Assembly: GCF_009828055.1 (NCBI RefSeq) | Contig: NZ_WTYB01000002.1 | Span: 558,001-622,000 of the forward strand | Reading direction: 5' to 3' | DNA: 64,000 nucleotides | From: Erythrobacter ramosus | GTDB lineage: Bacteria > Pseudomonadota > Alphaproteobacteria > Sphingomonadales > Sphingomonadaceae | Shown: piece after piece, positions 22,047-33,714 of the stretch | Layout: every line of letters starts with the position of its first letter | How positions within the stretch are numbered: the first letter of the stretch is position 1 | The notes under the pieces: model-generated | What the model saw: the letters and a program-made list of their open reading frames with translations, nothing else | What the model was told of the DNA's origin: nothing | The model's database searches: none | Translations under genes and position numbers: made by a program

Positions 22047-22652
22047 TTATTCAGCGGTCGTCGTGTCGCCTTCGCTGCTCTTGAGCGCCGAGGGGGCGAC
22101 GAGCGTGGCGATGGTGAAGTCGCGGTCGGTGATCGCGCTGGTGACGCCCTTGGGCAGGGTCACTTCGCTGATGTGGATCGAGTCGCCCAGATCCTTACCG
22201 GTCACGTCGATCTGGATATCATCCGGAATGTCGGCGTTGGGGCAGATAAGTTCCAGCTCGTGACGAACGATGTTGAGCACGCCGCCCTTCTTGAGGCCGG
22301 GCGATGCGTCTTCGTTGACGAACACGACGGGCACCTGCACCTGAACCATGCTGTCGCCGGTCATGCGCAGGAAGTCGACGTGCAGCGGACGGTCGGTCAC
22401 CGGGTGGAACGCAACATCCTTGGGCAGAGTGCGAATGATCTTGCCACCGATCTCGATGTTGACGATCGAGTTCATGAAGTGACCGGTCATCAATTGCTTG
22501 ACCAGTTCCTTCTGCTCGACGTGGATCAGGGTGGGTTCTTCCTTGCCGCCATAAATGACAGCAGGTGTCCGACCATCGCGGCGAATTGCACGGGAGGCTC
22601 CCTTGCCAGCCCGTTCGCGCGCTTCAGCCGGCAGGTTCAGAGCTTCGCTCAT
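22047..22652 (-). CDS. rplY: 50S ribosomal protein L25 / general stress protein Ctc
   Basis: 201 residues from the ATG at 22652, which has AAAGG about 8 bp upstream; an in-frame ATG at 22673 lacks this support. The N-terminal L25 domain binds 5S rRNA ([20 protein letters not shown]). The long C-terminal TL5/CTC beta domain includes [19 protein letters not shown] sequence ([17 protein letters not shown]), [20 protein letters not shown] and [19 protein letters not shown]. The two-domain Ctc form is usual in alphaproteobacteria. Confidence 0.96.
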   Translation of the reverse strand: MSEALNLPAEARERAGKGASRAIRRDGRTPAVIYGGKEEPTLIHVEQKELVKQLMTGHFMNSIVNIEIGGKIIRTLPKDVAFHPVTDRPLHVDFLRMTGDSMVQVQVPVVFVNEDASPGLKKGGVLNIVRHELELICPNADIPDDIQIDVTGKDLGDSIHISEVTLPKGVTSAITDRDFTIATLVAPSALKSSEGDTTTAE

Positions 22653-22781
22653 AATCGTGCCTTTCGAATGCATGTTGAAAGAGTATCATCGAACGCACCG
22701 CCTCCAGGGATGACCGGAGCGTCGAAGCGCGGGCCCTTAGAGAGAGAAGGCCCGTTTGGCAACCGCTTTAGGCCGCAGCCC

Positions 22782-23711
22782 TCAGGGCAGGCGCCGGATA
22801 AGGTAGCCTTGGGCCTGAAGCAGAGCGGCCAACCCGTCGGGCCCAACGAGGTGCGCCGTGCCGACGGCGATCAAGGGGAGGGGGGCCTCTTGCAGCAGCG
22901 GGCTGAGCGCAGCGGCCCAGCGGCGGTTGCGATCCGTGAGCAGGGCGGCGCGCAAGGCGGGATCTGCCAGAAAGCCTTCGCGGGTGGATTGTTCGATCGT
23001 CGCAGCATCACCAGCCAGCCACGCGCGCTGGAGCCGGGCGGGGTCCTTGCGCGCGGCCTCGCTCCCGCGCACCACGGCGGCGAGCATACTGCGCTGCTGC
23101 GCTTCAGTCAGGCGGTCGAAGATTGAAAGCTGCGCTGCCGCACCCTCCAGCTCGCGCACCGGACGATCGGCAAAGTCATTGATCAGCGCACGGTCGACCC
23201 CATTGGCCGGATCGCCAGTCGCATCAACCTGCGCCAGCATGATCGCCGCCGCCCAGGTCTCGACTGCGGCAAAGCGCGTGCGTTCGATCCCGCCGCGCTC
23301 CAGCAAGTCGGTGAGCGAGTTGGCCAGATCGTCCGGCAGTCTTTGTTCGAGGGTAGGCAGGCCCGGAGTGGTGCTCAGTTCCGTGAAGGTCCCGGCGACC
23401 CGCTCGCCATCATCCAGCGCGGCAATTTCAACCACCAGCAGGTCGGCGGCATCGGTCGCCTGCGTAATCGCGGGCGTGCGCCATTCGGTGTCGTCGGGGA
23501 GGGCATGGATCGTGCCGACCATCCAGCCCTCCACCGTTCCATCGGCCGAGGCGATTTCATAGAGCAGCGGATTGGGCGGGGTTCTGTCCCCTGCGGCCTC
23601 GCCGGGTGCATCGCTGCATCCGGCAAGGCCAAGGAGGAAGAGGGGGGCAAGGATCGCAGCTGCGGCTCTACGCACCGCAATCAGCAATCCTGCCCCCCGT
23701 TCCGTGGTCAT
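22782..23711 (-). CDS. TraB/GumN family lipoprotein (paralogue B)
   Basis: 309 residues. The N-terminal hydrophobic segment ends in the lipobox LAGC (residues ~28-31), so it is a predicted lipoprotein. The TraB/GumN fold shows WMVGTIHALPDDTEW, an acidic LLVVEIAALDD, VDRALINDFADRPVRELE and the closing PLIAVGTAHLVGPDGL (G-x-x-H). The family belongs to a superfamily with TIKI and EreA/ChaN, whose conserved His and Glu residues may form a metal-dependent hydrolase site. The substrate is unknown. It is 16 bp downstream of a paralogue on the same strand. Confidence 0.85.
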   Translation of the reverse strand: MTTERGAGLLIAVRRAAAAILAPLFLLGLAGCSDAPGEAAGDRTPPNPLLYEIASADGTVEGWMVGTIHALPDDTEWRTPAITQATDAADLLVVEIAALDDGERVAGTFTELSTTPGLPTLEQRLPDDLANSLTDLLERGGIERTRFAAVETWAAAIMLAQVDATGDPANGVDRALINDFADRPVRELEGAAAQLSIFDRLTEAQQRSMLAAVVRGSEAARKDPARLQRAWLAGDAATIEQSTREGFLADPALRAALLTDRNRRWAAALSPLLQEAPLPLIAVGTAHLVGPDGLAALLQAQGYLIRRLP

Positions 23712-23727
23712 TGCGGCAGCGCCCCGA

Positions 23728-24639
23728 TCACTTCACGCGGCTGACGGTGATACCCTTTTGCGCGAGGTAATCCTGCACGCTCTGGGCACCTGCAAGGTGA
23801 CCTGCACCGACCGCGACGAACACCGTGCCGGGCTGGTCGAGCCGAGCGTCGACCCACTCGGCCCAGTTGGCGTTACGGCTGTAGAGCAGGGCGTCGGCAA
23901 CGGCGGGATCGGTCATGCCTTCGTTCATGATGGCAGCGAGTTCGTCGGCATCGCCCTCGGCCCATTCGGCGACCATCCGGTTCAGCATCGGCGCGGTTTC
24001 GTCCATGCCTTCGATGGCTTCCATCATAAAGGTGATCTGGGCGGCCTGATCCATCCCGTCAAAAATGCCGAGCTGGAATTCCGCCGTCTCCAGTGCACCC
24101 TGCGGCTTGTCGCCGACCTTCGACAGCAACACCTTCTCCACGCCCGCGCCGGGGGTATAGCCCTGCTGCATCAGCGGGATCAGCGACATGGTGAGGCCGG
24201 TCAGCCAGGGCTTGATCTGGTCAAACGCTTCGGGCGGGGCGCCGAGCTTGGCGAGGGCCGCTTCGTAAGTGACCGTTTGCTCAGGCGTGAGCAAAGAGCG
24301 CAGGGTGGTGCCTGCGGGCAGACTGCCCTTGCTTTGGGCAAGCTGGCCCATGGCCGCTTCACTGGCCGCGTCCATCGGGATTTCGGTCACGATCATGTCG
24401 GAACCGGTGAGCGCCTTGGCGATGGTGTCATCGTACCACTCGATCCCTGCGGGAAGGACGTGGACGGTGCCGAACAGGTAGATGGTGGTGTCCGCATCCG
24501 CGACCTTCCACAGCGCGGGGCCCTTGGCAGCGGGTGCAGCGGCGGTTTCGGTAGCGGCATGGTTGTCAGCCAGAGCGGGGCTGGCGGCCAGCAGTGCAAA
24601 GGGGGCAGCGGTAAGGGCAAGCAGTGAAGCGAATTTCAT
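23728..24639 (-). CDS. TraB/GumN family secreted protein (paralogue A)
   Basis: 303 residues with a classical Sec signal peptide cleaved after ASPALA (about residue 24). Family motifs: YLFGTVHVLPAGIEWYDD, MIVTEIPMDAASE, GAGVEKVLLSKVGDKPQGALE, FQLGIFDGMDQAAQITFM and VFVAVGAGHLAGAQSVQDYL. It is probably periplasmic. Conserved His/Glu positions suggest a hydrolase-like active site, but no function is established for these bacterial members. It forms a tandem duplicate with the downstream lipoprotein. Confidence 0.87.
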   Translation of the reverse strand: MKFASLLALTAAPFALLAASPALADNHAATETAAAPAAKGPALWKVADADTTIYLFGTVHVLPAGIEWYDDTIAKALTGSDMIVTEIPMDAASEAAMGQLAQSKGSLPAGTTLRSLLTPEQTVTYEAALAKLGAPPEAFDQIKPWLTGLTMSLIPLMQQGYTPGAGVEKVLLSKVGDKPQGALETAEFQLGIFDGMDQAAQITFMMEAIEGMDETAPMLNRMVAEWAEGDADELAAIMNEGMTDPAVADALLYSRNANWAEWVDARLDQPGTVFVAVGAGHLAGAQSVQDYLAQKGITVSRVK

Positions 24640-24719
24640 CGGGTGGTTCCTTTCGGGGGGTTATGAGAGTGTGGGGGAGGAGAAACGTTGGGGCAAGTAA
24701 GCTGACACGATCCGGAGGA

Positions 24720-25415
24720 TCAGAGCCGCCAGCGGGCATAAATAAACGACGCGAACATCGACACATAAGCGATAGCGAAGATCCCGAAGGCGTGCGGCGG
24801 CGGCACGAAGCCACCGGCGTGAAGCACAGCCCAAACCGGGAAACCCGCAAGCACCGATACGCAGCCGCCGGTAAAGGCGATGAAGTTCTGCTCGCGCTTG
24901 TAATCATCGATCATGCGGAAACCGTAGAGCGGCAGGACCATAAAGGCGCCCATCAGCAACGCCGCCAATACCAGCGCCAGCAGCGGCGGCAGTTTGAGGT
25001 CTTCCCAATTGCCGCCAAACAGGTTGCCGTCGCCTTGATCGAAGAGGCCGGTGGCAAGTCCGATCACGCCGCCAATACCGGCGGCAACGCCGATATAGAT
25101 CATCTGCGTGCGATTGCGCTGGCGGGTGCGCGCCTCGCCGGGGCCGGTTGAGAGCGCCTCGCCCGAAGTCACGCGCGGCCAGAACCGCCAAGTCGCGTAT
25201 ATGACGCCAGCCATGGCCAGCACGATGCCGCCGATGATGGCGATATCCGTCGCGCTGGTGTTACCACCTTCGGTCACCGCGCTGATGAAACCAACTGCCG
25301 TTGCGCCAAGGAATATCAGCGCAATGACGCCGCCGATCACAATGGCAATGCGGACGAGCATTACGGCACCTTCGGACATTCCGGTGCCGGTGCGAGGGGG
25401 ATCAAAGTTCGTCAT
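24720..25415 (-). CDS. Six-TM membrane protein of a XRE-controlled mini-operon
   Basis: 231 residues from the ATG at 25415, which has GAGGAG 7-8 bp upstream; the longer frame from 25454 is not supported. Six hydrophobic segments are visible (about residues 18-48, 57-82, 103-125, 139-163, 172-198 and 204-229), arranged as three hairpins with a short basic loop (TRQRNRTQ) after the second. No named family is recognised. Its start overlaps the end of the small XRE regulator by 14 bp, so it is translationally coupled. The arrangement suggests the regulator controls this membrane protein. Confidence 0.72.
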   Translation of the reverse strand: MTNFDPPRTGTGMSEGAVMLVRIAIVIGGVIALIFLGATAVGFISAVTEGGNTSATDIAIIGGIVLAMAGVIYATWRFWPRVTSGEALSTGPGEARTRQRNRTQMIYIGVAAGIGGVIGLATGLFDQGDGNLFGGNWEDLKLPPLLALVLAALLMGAFMVLPLYGFRMIDDYKREQNFIAFTGGCVSVLAGFPVWAVLHAGGFVPPPHAFGIFAIAYVSMFASFIYARWRL

Positions 25416-25596
25416 CGAAAATCTCCTCGATCCGCATGTCGAACAGGCGGGCAATTCTGAAGGCGAGGGGGAGCGAGGGGTCGTGCTTGCCGGTCTCGAT
25501 CGCGTTGACTGCCTGACGCGACACGTCGAGCCGCCCGGCGAGTTCCGCCTGTGACCAGTCGCGTTCGGCGCGCAGGACTTTGAGGCGGTTTTTCAT
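25402..25596 (-). CDS. Small XRE-family HTH regulator
   Basis: A 64-residue stand-alone Cro/CI-type helix-turn-helix: MKNRLKVLRAERDWSQAELA, then GRLDVSRQAVNAIETGKHDP and FRIARLFDMRIEEIFDDEL. This is the compact YozG/YgzD-like class often paired with membrane proteins. The recognition helix is VSRQAVNAIETG. It starts 4 bp after the stop of a 39-residue membrane peptide and overlaps the six-TM gene. The phased CTGAC array at 25743-25830 is the obvious candidate operator. Confidence 0.9.
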   Translation of the reverse strand: MKNRLKVLRAERDWSQAELAGRLDVSRQAVNAIETGKHDPSLPLAFRIARLFDMRIEEIFDDEL

Positions 25597-25600
25597 CGGG

Positions 25601-25720
25601 TCAAAAACCCAGCGCGCCCACCGCCTTGGCGATCAGATTACCGACGGCGTAGCCGCTCAGGCCAAGCATAGCGAAGACCTGCCAACGCTTGACGCAGATC
25701 GTTTCAACAAGGGCTGTCAT
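25601..25720 (-). CDS. 39-residue single-TM peptide, first gene of the XRE mini-operon
   Basis: A short open frame starting at ATG 25720 with TGGAG about 10 bp upstream and ending 4 bp before the XRE start. The peptide begins MTALVETICVKRWQ and continues as one hydrophobic, glycine-spaced segment to GALGF. Its tight coupling to the regulator and its plausible ribosome-binding site argue for a real gene that is too short for most gene finders. No family is recognised. A membrane or signalling role is only a guess. Confidence 0.55.
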   Translation of the reverse strand: MTALVETICVKRWQVFAMLGLSGYAVGNLIAKAVGALGF

Positions 25721-25742
25721 CACAAAACTCCATCACATCGAC

Positions 25743-25830
25743 CTGACCGGCTTGTCAGGTATGCCTGACTATATGTCGCGATTCGCTGACTATGTCAAGA
25801 TGACCTGACTTTGTGTCACTATCGCCTGAC
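25743..25830. promoter_or_regulatory. Phased CTGAC/GTCA operator array overlapping the mini-operon promoter
   Basis: CTGAC occurs at 25743, 25765, 25786, 25805 and 25826, spaced 22, 21, 19 and 21 bp (two helical turns). The first four are the left half of inverted repeats: CTGAC-N6-GTCAG, TGAC-N5-GTCG, TGAC-N3-GTCA and TGAC-N5-GTCA. A minus-strand promoter fits inside: TTGACA at 25798-25793 and CATATA at 25775-25770, with a 17-bp spacer. Binding here would block RNA polymerase, so repression, probably by the XRE protein, is inferred. Confidence 0.65.
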
Positions 25831-25905
25831 TTGCCTATGCCCGCGCCCCGTGTTGCTGCGCTGCGGCATTGACGCAAATGGGGTGTTCGGCCATGGCGAG
25901 CCGCC

Positions 25906-26837
<932 letters not shown>

Positions 26838-26838
<1 letters not shown>

Positions 26839-29069
26839 TGGCTGACTTCCTTCTCGAGCTGCGCTGCGAGGAAATCCCCGCCCGGATGCAACCGAAGGCC
26901 AAGGAGGATCTGGCGCGGCTGTTTGCCGATGCACTCGCTAAGGCCGGCTTGCCGGTGGGAGAGATCGAAACCTTCGCCACCCCGCGCCGACTGGCGCTGA
27001 TCGCCAAGGACCTGCCGCTTGCCACCGAGGCTGTGAGCGAGGAAACCAAGGGGCCAAAGGTAGGCGCACCGCCGCAGGCGCTCGAGGGTTTCTTGCGCAA
27101 GGTCGGCCTTACCGCGGAGCAGCTGGTCGAACGTGACGGCGTGTATTTCGCCGTGGTCGAGAAGCCGGGACGCGACACCGCTGCGGTGCTCGCCGAAACC
27201 ATCCCGGCGATCATCCGCGCCTTTCCCTGGCCCAAGTCGATGCGCTGGGGCGAAGCGTCGCTCAGCACCGAGTCCTTGCGCTGGGTGCGTCCGCTTTCCG
27301 GGATCATCGCCTTGTTGGACGGCGCGGTCGTCCCTTGCGAGATCGACGGCATCGCGAGCGGGCGCACGACGATGGGACACCGGTTCCATCATTCCGGCCC
27401 GGTCGCAATCGCCGATGCCGGGAGCTATATCGAAACCCTGCGCGCGGCCCATGTGGTCGTCCATTTCTCCGAGCGCTGCAAACTGATCCGCGACGGCGCG
27501 GCCAAGGTTGCTGCCGAGGCTGGCCTGACATTGGTTGCCGACGAAGGGCTGGTGATCGAGAACGCCGGCCTCACCGAATGGCCGGTGCCGCTGCTCGGCC
27601 GCTTTGACGAGGCGTTCCTCGACGTGCCGCCCGAGGTGATCCAGCTCACCGCGCGGGTGAACCAGAAGTATTTTGTGTGTCAGACGCCGGACGGCAACCT
27701 CGCCAACGCCTTTGTCTGCACCGCCAATATCGACGCGATTGACCCCGCAGTGGTGGTTGACGGCAACCGCAAGGTGCTCGCCGCGCGGCTGTCCGATGCC
27801 CGTTTTTTCTGGGAGCAGGATCAGAAGACATCGCTTGCGGATCACGCGCAGAAGCTGGCGCGGATTACCTTCCACGAAAAGCTGGGCACGGTGGCCAACA
27901 AGGTCGAGCGCGTGGCGAAACTGGCGCGGTGGTTGTGTGAGGAGGGGATTGTCGCGGGCGACCCCGACCTAGCCGAACAAGCCGCGCGCCTGTGCAAGGC
28001 TGACCTCGTCACCGAGATGGTGGGCGAATTCCCCGAATTGCAGGGCCTGATGGGCGGTTACTACGCCGCCAAGGAAGGTCTGCCGCAGGAGGTCGCCGAG
28101 GCGATCCGCGATCACTACAAGCCGGTCGGGCAGGGCGATGATGTGCCCACTGCGCCCGTGACAGTGGCGGTGTCGCTGGCGGATAAGCTGGATACGTTGG
28201 TTTCGTTCTTCGCTATCAACGAAACTCCAACTGGTTCAAAGGACCCGTTCGCGTTGAGGCGCGCGACTCTGGGCACCTTAGGTCTAGGACTGACCAATCT
28301 AAACCAACTTCCCGTCGAGCGGATTGCAGAAGCAGTAATTGAAATTTGGCTTGAGTCGATCCTTTACGAGCCGCACGCAATTACCCAAACCCTTTCTGGA
28401 AGCGACCTTTCACCGGGAAAGCATGACCCTGAGTATGTTTTGTCCGGCGCTTATGAGAATGATCTCCGAGACGGTATCCAAAGCCTCAAAGAGTTCACCA
28501 CCGACTTCTTCGCCGACCGCCTCAAAGTCCAGCAGCGCGAGGCGGGCGTTCGCCACGACCTGATCGACGCGGTGTTCGCGCTTGGTGGGGAGGATGATCT
28601 TGTCCGCTTGCTCGCCCGCGTCCATGCGCTGCAAGCCTTCGTCACCACCGAGGACGGCACCAACCTCCTCGCAGGCTACAAGCGTGCGGCGAATATCCTC
28701 AAGAAAGAAAACTATCCCGTCACCCCGGCGCAGGCCGGGGCCCAGAACGATGGGGCAGAACTGGGTTCCGGCCTGCGCCGGAATGACGATGGTGCGGTTG
28801 AGCTTTCCTACACGCCCGAACCGGCCGAAAAGGCGCTGATCGACGCGCTTGATGCCGCCGCCCCGCGCGCTGCGCAGGCGGTGGCGGACGAACGGTTCGC
28901 CGATGCGATGGCAGCGCTCGCCACCTTGCGCGCTCCCATTGACCGGTTCTTTGAAGAGGTGACCGTCAACGACGCGGATGCGAACAAGCGCGCCGCGCGG
29001 CTTGCGCTGCTGGCGCGTTTCCGCGATGCGGTCCACCGGGTCGCCGATTTCAGTCGGATCGAGGGGTAG
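26838..29069 (+). CDS. glyS: Glycyl-tRNA synthetase beta subunit (carries an inserted palindromic repeat)
   Basis: 743 residues from the ATG overlapping the glyQ stop; about 50 residues longer than the E. coli subunit. It supplies tRNA binding. Seen: LLELRCEEIPARMQPKA, the RxxxxLPxxMRWG-like FPWPKSMRWGEASLSTESLR, QLTARVNQKYFVC, ARLSDARFFWEQDQKTSLA, KLDTLVSFF then PTGSKDPFALRRATLG, and the anticodon-binding-like C-terminus. Two oddities: a stretch of about 50% G+C and unusual codons at about 28195-28490, and an in-frame palindrome at 28718-28788 encoding a peptide like PVTPAQAGAQ then GSGLRRNDD just before the C-terminal domain. Confidence 0.96.
28195..28490 (+). other. Low-G+C, atypical-codon block inside glyS
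   Basis: Counting bases by hand gives about 151 G+C in the 300 bases 28201-28500 (50%), against 42 of 60 (70%) in the next 60 bases. Codons rare in the rest of the window (TTA, CTA, ATT, GGA, GAA-rich runs) cluster here, while the reading frame and conserved residues are kept. This looks like a recombined segment from a lower-GC donor or a region under unusual local constraint. Confidence 0.7.
28718..28788. repeat. Palindromic repeat, copy 2, inserted in frame within glyS
   Basis: Arms 28718-28745 and 28761-28788 (28 nt each) match as reverse complements except at two dinucleotides (CC/AA and GG/TT), around a 15-nt centre. The core is CCGGCGCAGGCCGG against CCGGCCTGCGCCGG. It is the same family as the element at 19161-19242 but sits inside a coding sequence, where it is translated without disrupting the frame. 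This is comparable in principle to Rickettsia palindromic elements. Confidence 0.88.
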
Positions 29070-29154
29070 CCCCCCCGCCACCACGCCAAGTGTCAACTTC
29101 GATTTTCGGCATGATAGCATAGTGAATTCAAGGGCTTGTTGTCATATTTGGCGC

Positions 29155-29181
29155 TTGACACGGTGTCAACTTTGTCAACTT
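29155..29181. promoter_or_regulatory. Palindrome plus tandem TGTCAACTT repeats upstream of ppdK
   Basis: TTGACACGGTGTCAA (29155-29169) is a perfect inverted repeat with a one-base centre. Its right half begins a perfect tandem repeat of TGTCAACTT (29164-29172 and 29173-29181). A further copy of the 9-mer lies at 29091-29099. The cluster ends 23 bp before the ppdK ATG, so it overlaps the likely promoter or leader and may be a regulator binding site. The binding protein is unknown. Confidence 0.5.
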
Positions 29182-29204
29182 CGCCGCACCAACCGAGGAC
29201 TGCC

Positions 29205-31873
<2,669 letters not shown>

Positions 31874-31877
<4 letters not shown>

Positions 31878-32638
31878 GTTCCGGCGAGCGAGCGGCGCCC
31901 GGTCAGGGTGATGATCTCGAAGGTCTCGGCGGTCTTGCCATCGGCGTCGGCGCGCGCGGCAAAGGCGGCGCGGGCGCGGGCGAGAGCGGTTTTGCCAAGC
32001 GGCGCAGCAGGCTTCGCTAGCGCATTGCCAAGGCCCTGATCGCGCAGGTCGGCGACCAAGCGGTCGAGGCTTGCGTAGCGCACCGTCAGCGTATGGGTGT
32101 CGACCACCGGGTCCTTCCAGCCGGCGCGCTGGAGCAATCCCGGCGCAGCGCGCGGATCGACCAGTGGGTGGATCCGGGCCGCAGGACGGTCGGGCTCGGC
32201 GGCGAACATGGCGGCGCGCAAGGCGGGAAGGCTCTGGCCGCCGACGAAGTGCGTCATCACCAACCCGCCAGGGGCAAGCGCATTGCGCAAATGGATCAGC
32301 GCACCGGGCAAGTCGTTCACAGCATCGAGGAGGCCGAACACTACGATCAGCTCATATCCGCCAGAGGGATGCGGCGCTTCAAGGTCGAGCGCAGCCGGTT
32401 CTTCGACTGCCGCACCCTGCTCCCGAAGCGATGCCACGAGTGTCCCGGTCGAATCGCCAAGCACCAATGCCCGCGCAGGCTCGTGGCGCAGGAAGGCAAG
32501 GCGCTCCAGCGTGTCCTCGATCATGTCCTCGGCGATGAAGCGCGCAGCATCGGAACCCGCCGAGCGGTGCCGCGCGCGGGTGAGGCGCAGAGTGCGGCGG
32601 TGGGCGCTGAAGATCATGGGGATCGCAGGAGCATTCAT
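31874..32638 (-). CDS. SAM-dependent methyltransferase-like protein (NDUFAF5/BioC-like)
   Basis: 254 residues from ATG 32638; an earlier in-frame start at 32710 would overlap the divergent comF. The N-terminal region (HRRTLRLTRARHRSAGSD) and core Rossmann segment ARALVLGDSTGTLVASLREQ, then ELIVVFGLLDAVNDLPGALI and LAPGGLVMTHFVGGQSLPAL, match the class I methyltransferases found beside comF in alphaproteobacteria and related to the complex I assembly factor NDUFAF5. The glycine-rich motif I is weak (LGDSTG rather than GxGxG), so catalytic activity is uncertain. Confidence 0.78.
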
Positions 32639-32694
32639 CGCTCGCGCCCTGCCGTGCTTGCCAGCGCAGTGCAAGCCGTGCGACACCTTGCGCC

Positions 32695-33390
32695 ATGGTC
32701 GCGGTCGCACGCTTTGCCAGACATTTCGGACCCGTGGTGGATGTGCTCTATCCGCCGCGGTGCCCTTCGTGCGGGGTTACGATTGCCAGTCAGGCTGGGC
32801 TGTGCACAGATTGCTGGAGCAGCCTTGAGGTGCCCACCCCCACCGAGAACGAAGTCGGCGCGGTGCCGATCTATGCGGCAACCTATTACAACGAGACGTC
32901 GCGCAAGCTGGTGCTGGCTTACAAACATGGCGGGCGGATTGCGCTGGCGCGGCTGCTCGCGCAGCTGGTTGCGGCACGCTTGCCCGAGTCGCAGGAGGGG
33001 CGTGCGCCGCCGGTGTTGGTGCCGGTTCCGCTCCACCGCTGGCGGCTATGGCAGCGCGGGTTCAACCAAGCTGCCCTGCTGACCCATGAGCTGGCGCGGT
33101 TAGGAAAGGGCGAACCCGCGGTCGAGGCTTTGGCGCGGCATAAGCGCACGCCCAATCTCGGCGGGTTGGGGCGCGAGGCACGCGAGCGGGTGCTGACCGG
33201 GACGATCCGGCTCAATCCTGCAAGGTCGGCGCGTTTGGCGGGGCGGGATGTCGTGCTGGTGGATGACGTATTGACCAGCGGGGCAACGAGCAGAGCCTGT
33301 ATTGCAGCGATGTCCGAGGCTGGGGCTGCGTCGATTTCAGTCGCCTGTTTCGCCCGGGTCGATCAGGATCATCGCCTCATCCATCCGTAA
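32695..33390 (+). CDS. comF: ComF family phosphoribosyltransferase-like protein
   Basis: 231 residues. An N-terminal zinc-finger-like motif CPSC...CTDC (about residues 23-41) is followed by a phosphoribosyltransferase fold: APPVLVPVPLHRWRLWQRGF, FNQAALLTHELARLG and the PRPP loop VVLVDDVLTSGATSRACIAA. In competent bacteria ComF helps DNA uptake across the inner membrane; outside them its role is unclear. It is divergent from the NDUFAF5-like gene, 56 bp apart. The usual downstream grxC neighbour is absent. Confidence 0.92.
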   Translation: MVAVARFARHFGPVVDVLYPPRCPSCGVTIASQAGLCTDCWSSLEVPTPTENEVGAVPIYAATYYNETSRKLVLAYKHGGRIALARLLAQLVAARLPESQEGRAPPVLVPVPLHRWRLWQRGFNQAALLTHELARLGKGEPAVEALARHKRTPNLGGLGREARERVLTGTIRLNPARSARLAGRDVVLVDDVLTSGATSRACIAAMSEAGAASISVACFARVDQDHRLIHP

Positions 33391-33423
33391 AACATAACGC
33401 CCGAGGTCTTTCGACCCCGGGCG
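33385..33423 (-). terminator. Intrinsic terminator with GAAA tetraloop (minus strand)
   Basis: Bases 33423-33398 form an 11-bp stem closed by GAAA when read on the minus strand. The one imperfect position is a G-U wobble in that direction but an A-C mismatch on the plus strand. The stem is followed by TTATGTTTTA. Orientation therefore favours a minus-strand transcript, supporting the RNA candidate, although the site also lies just after the plus-strand comF stop. Confidence 0.7.
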
Positions 33424-33650
33424 CCACGTGACGAAACGGTGCGGATCCACCCTTGCAGGCTGTGGCAGCGACCCCCTAACTTCGCTGCCGGGATCCAATC
33501 CCTATCGTTCAATCGGTCGCGCTGGCACCCCGCTGCCAGCTTGCGGTCCGATCACCCCCTGAACCTGACACCGGGCGGTGCCATTGTTCGGTGGAGAACC
33601 CCTTGCGAAGGCTCCTGACGCGCTTGTTCCACGCTGTTGCATTCGGCGGA
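33385..33650 (-). ncRNA. Candidate structured small RNA between comF and hisI
   Basis: This 400-bp gap has no credible gene but dense secondary structure. Read on the minus strand it contains GGAG-type hairpins near 33620-33592, CACCG/CGGTG near 33581-33570, a long hairpin with GTTCA/TGAAC, ATCGG/CCGAT and CTGGCA/TGCCAG (about 33565-33508), and GGCAGCGA/TCGCTGCC (33491-33466) enclosed by two GGATCC. It ends in an intrinsic terminator. I could not match it to 6S, SRP, tmRNA, RNase P or a known riboswitch. The 5' boundary is a guess. Confidence 0.45.
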
Positions 33651-33714
33651 AGATCAAACCTGTGATAGGCGCATTTTTTGCGTGCGCCTGTTGTGTGCGT
33701 GCAACAATCGTCGC

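Noticed and set aside
22731..22753. GGGCC/GGCCC hairpin upstream of rplY as a terminator of the TraB genes
   Set aside because: The stem is short with a bulge and there is no T-run, so it is too weak to list as a feature.
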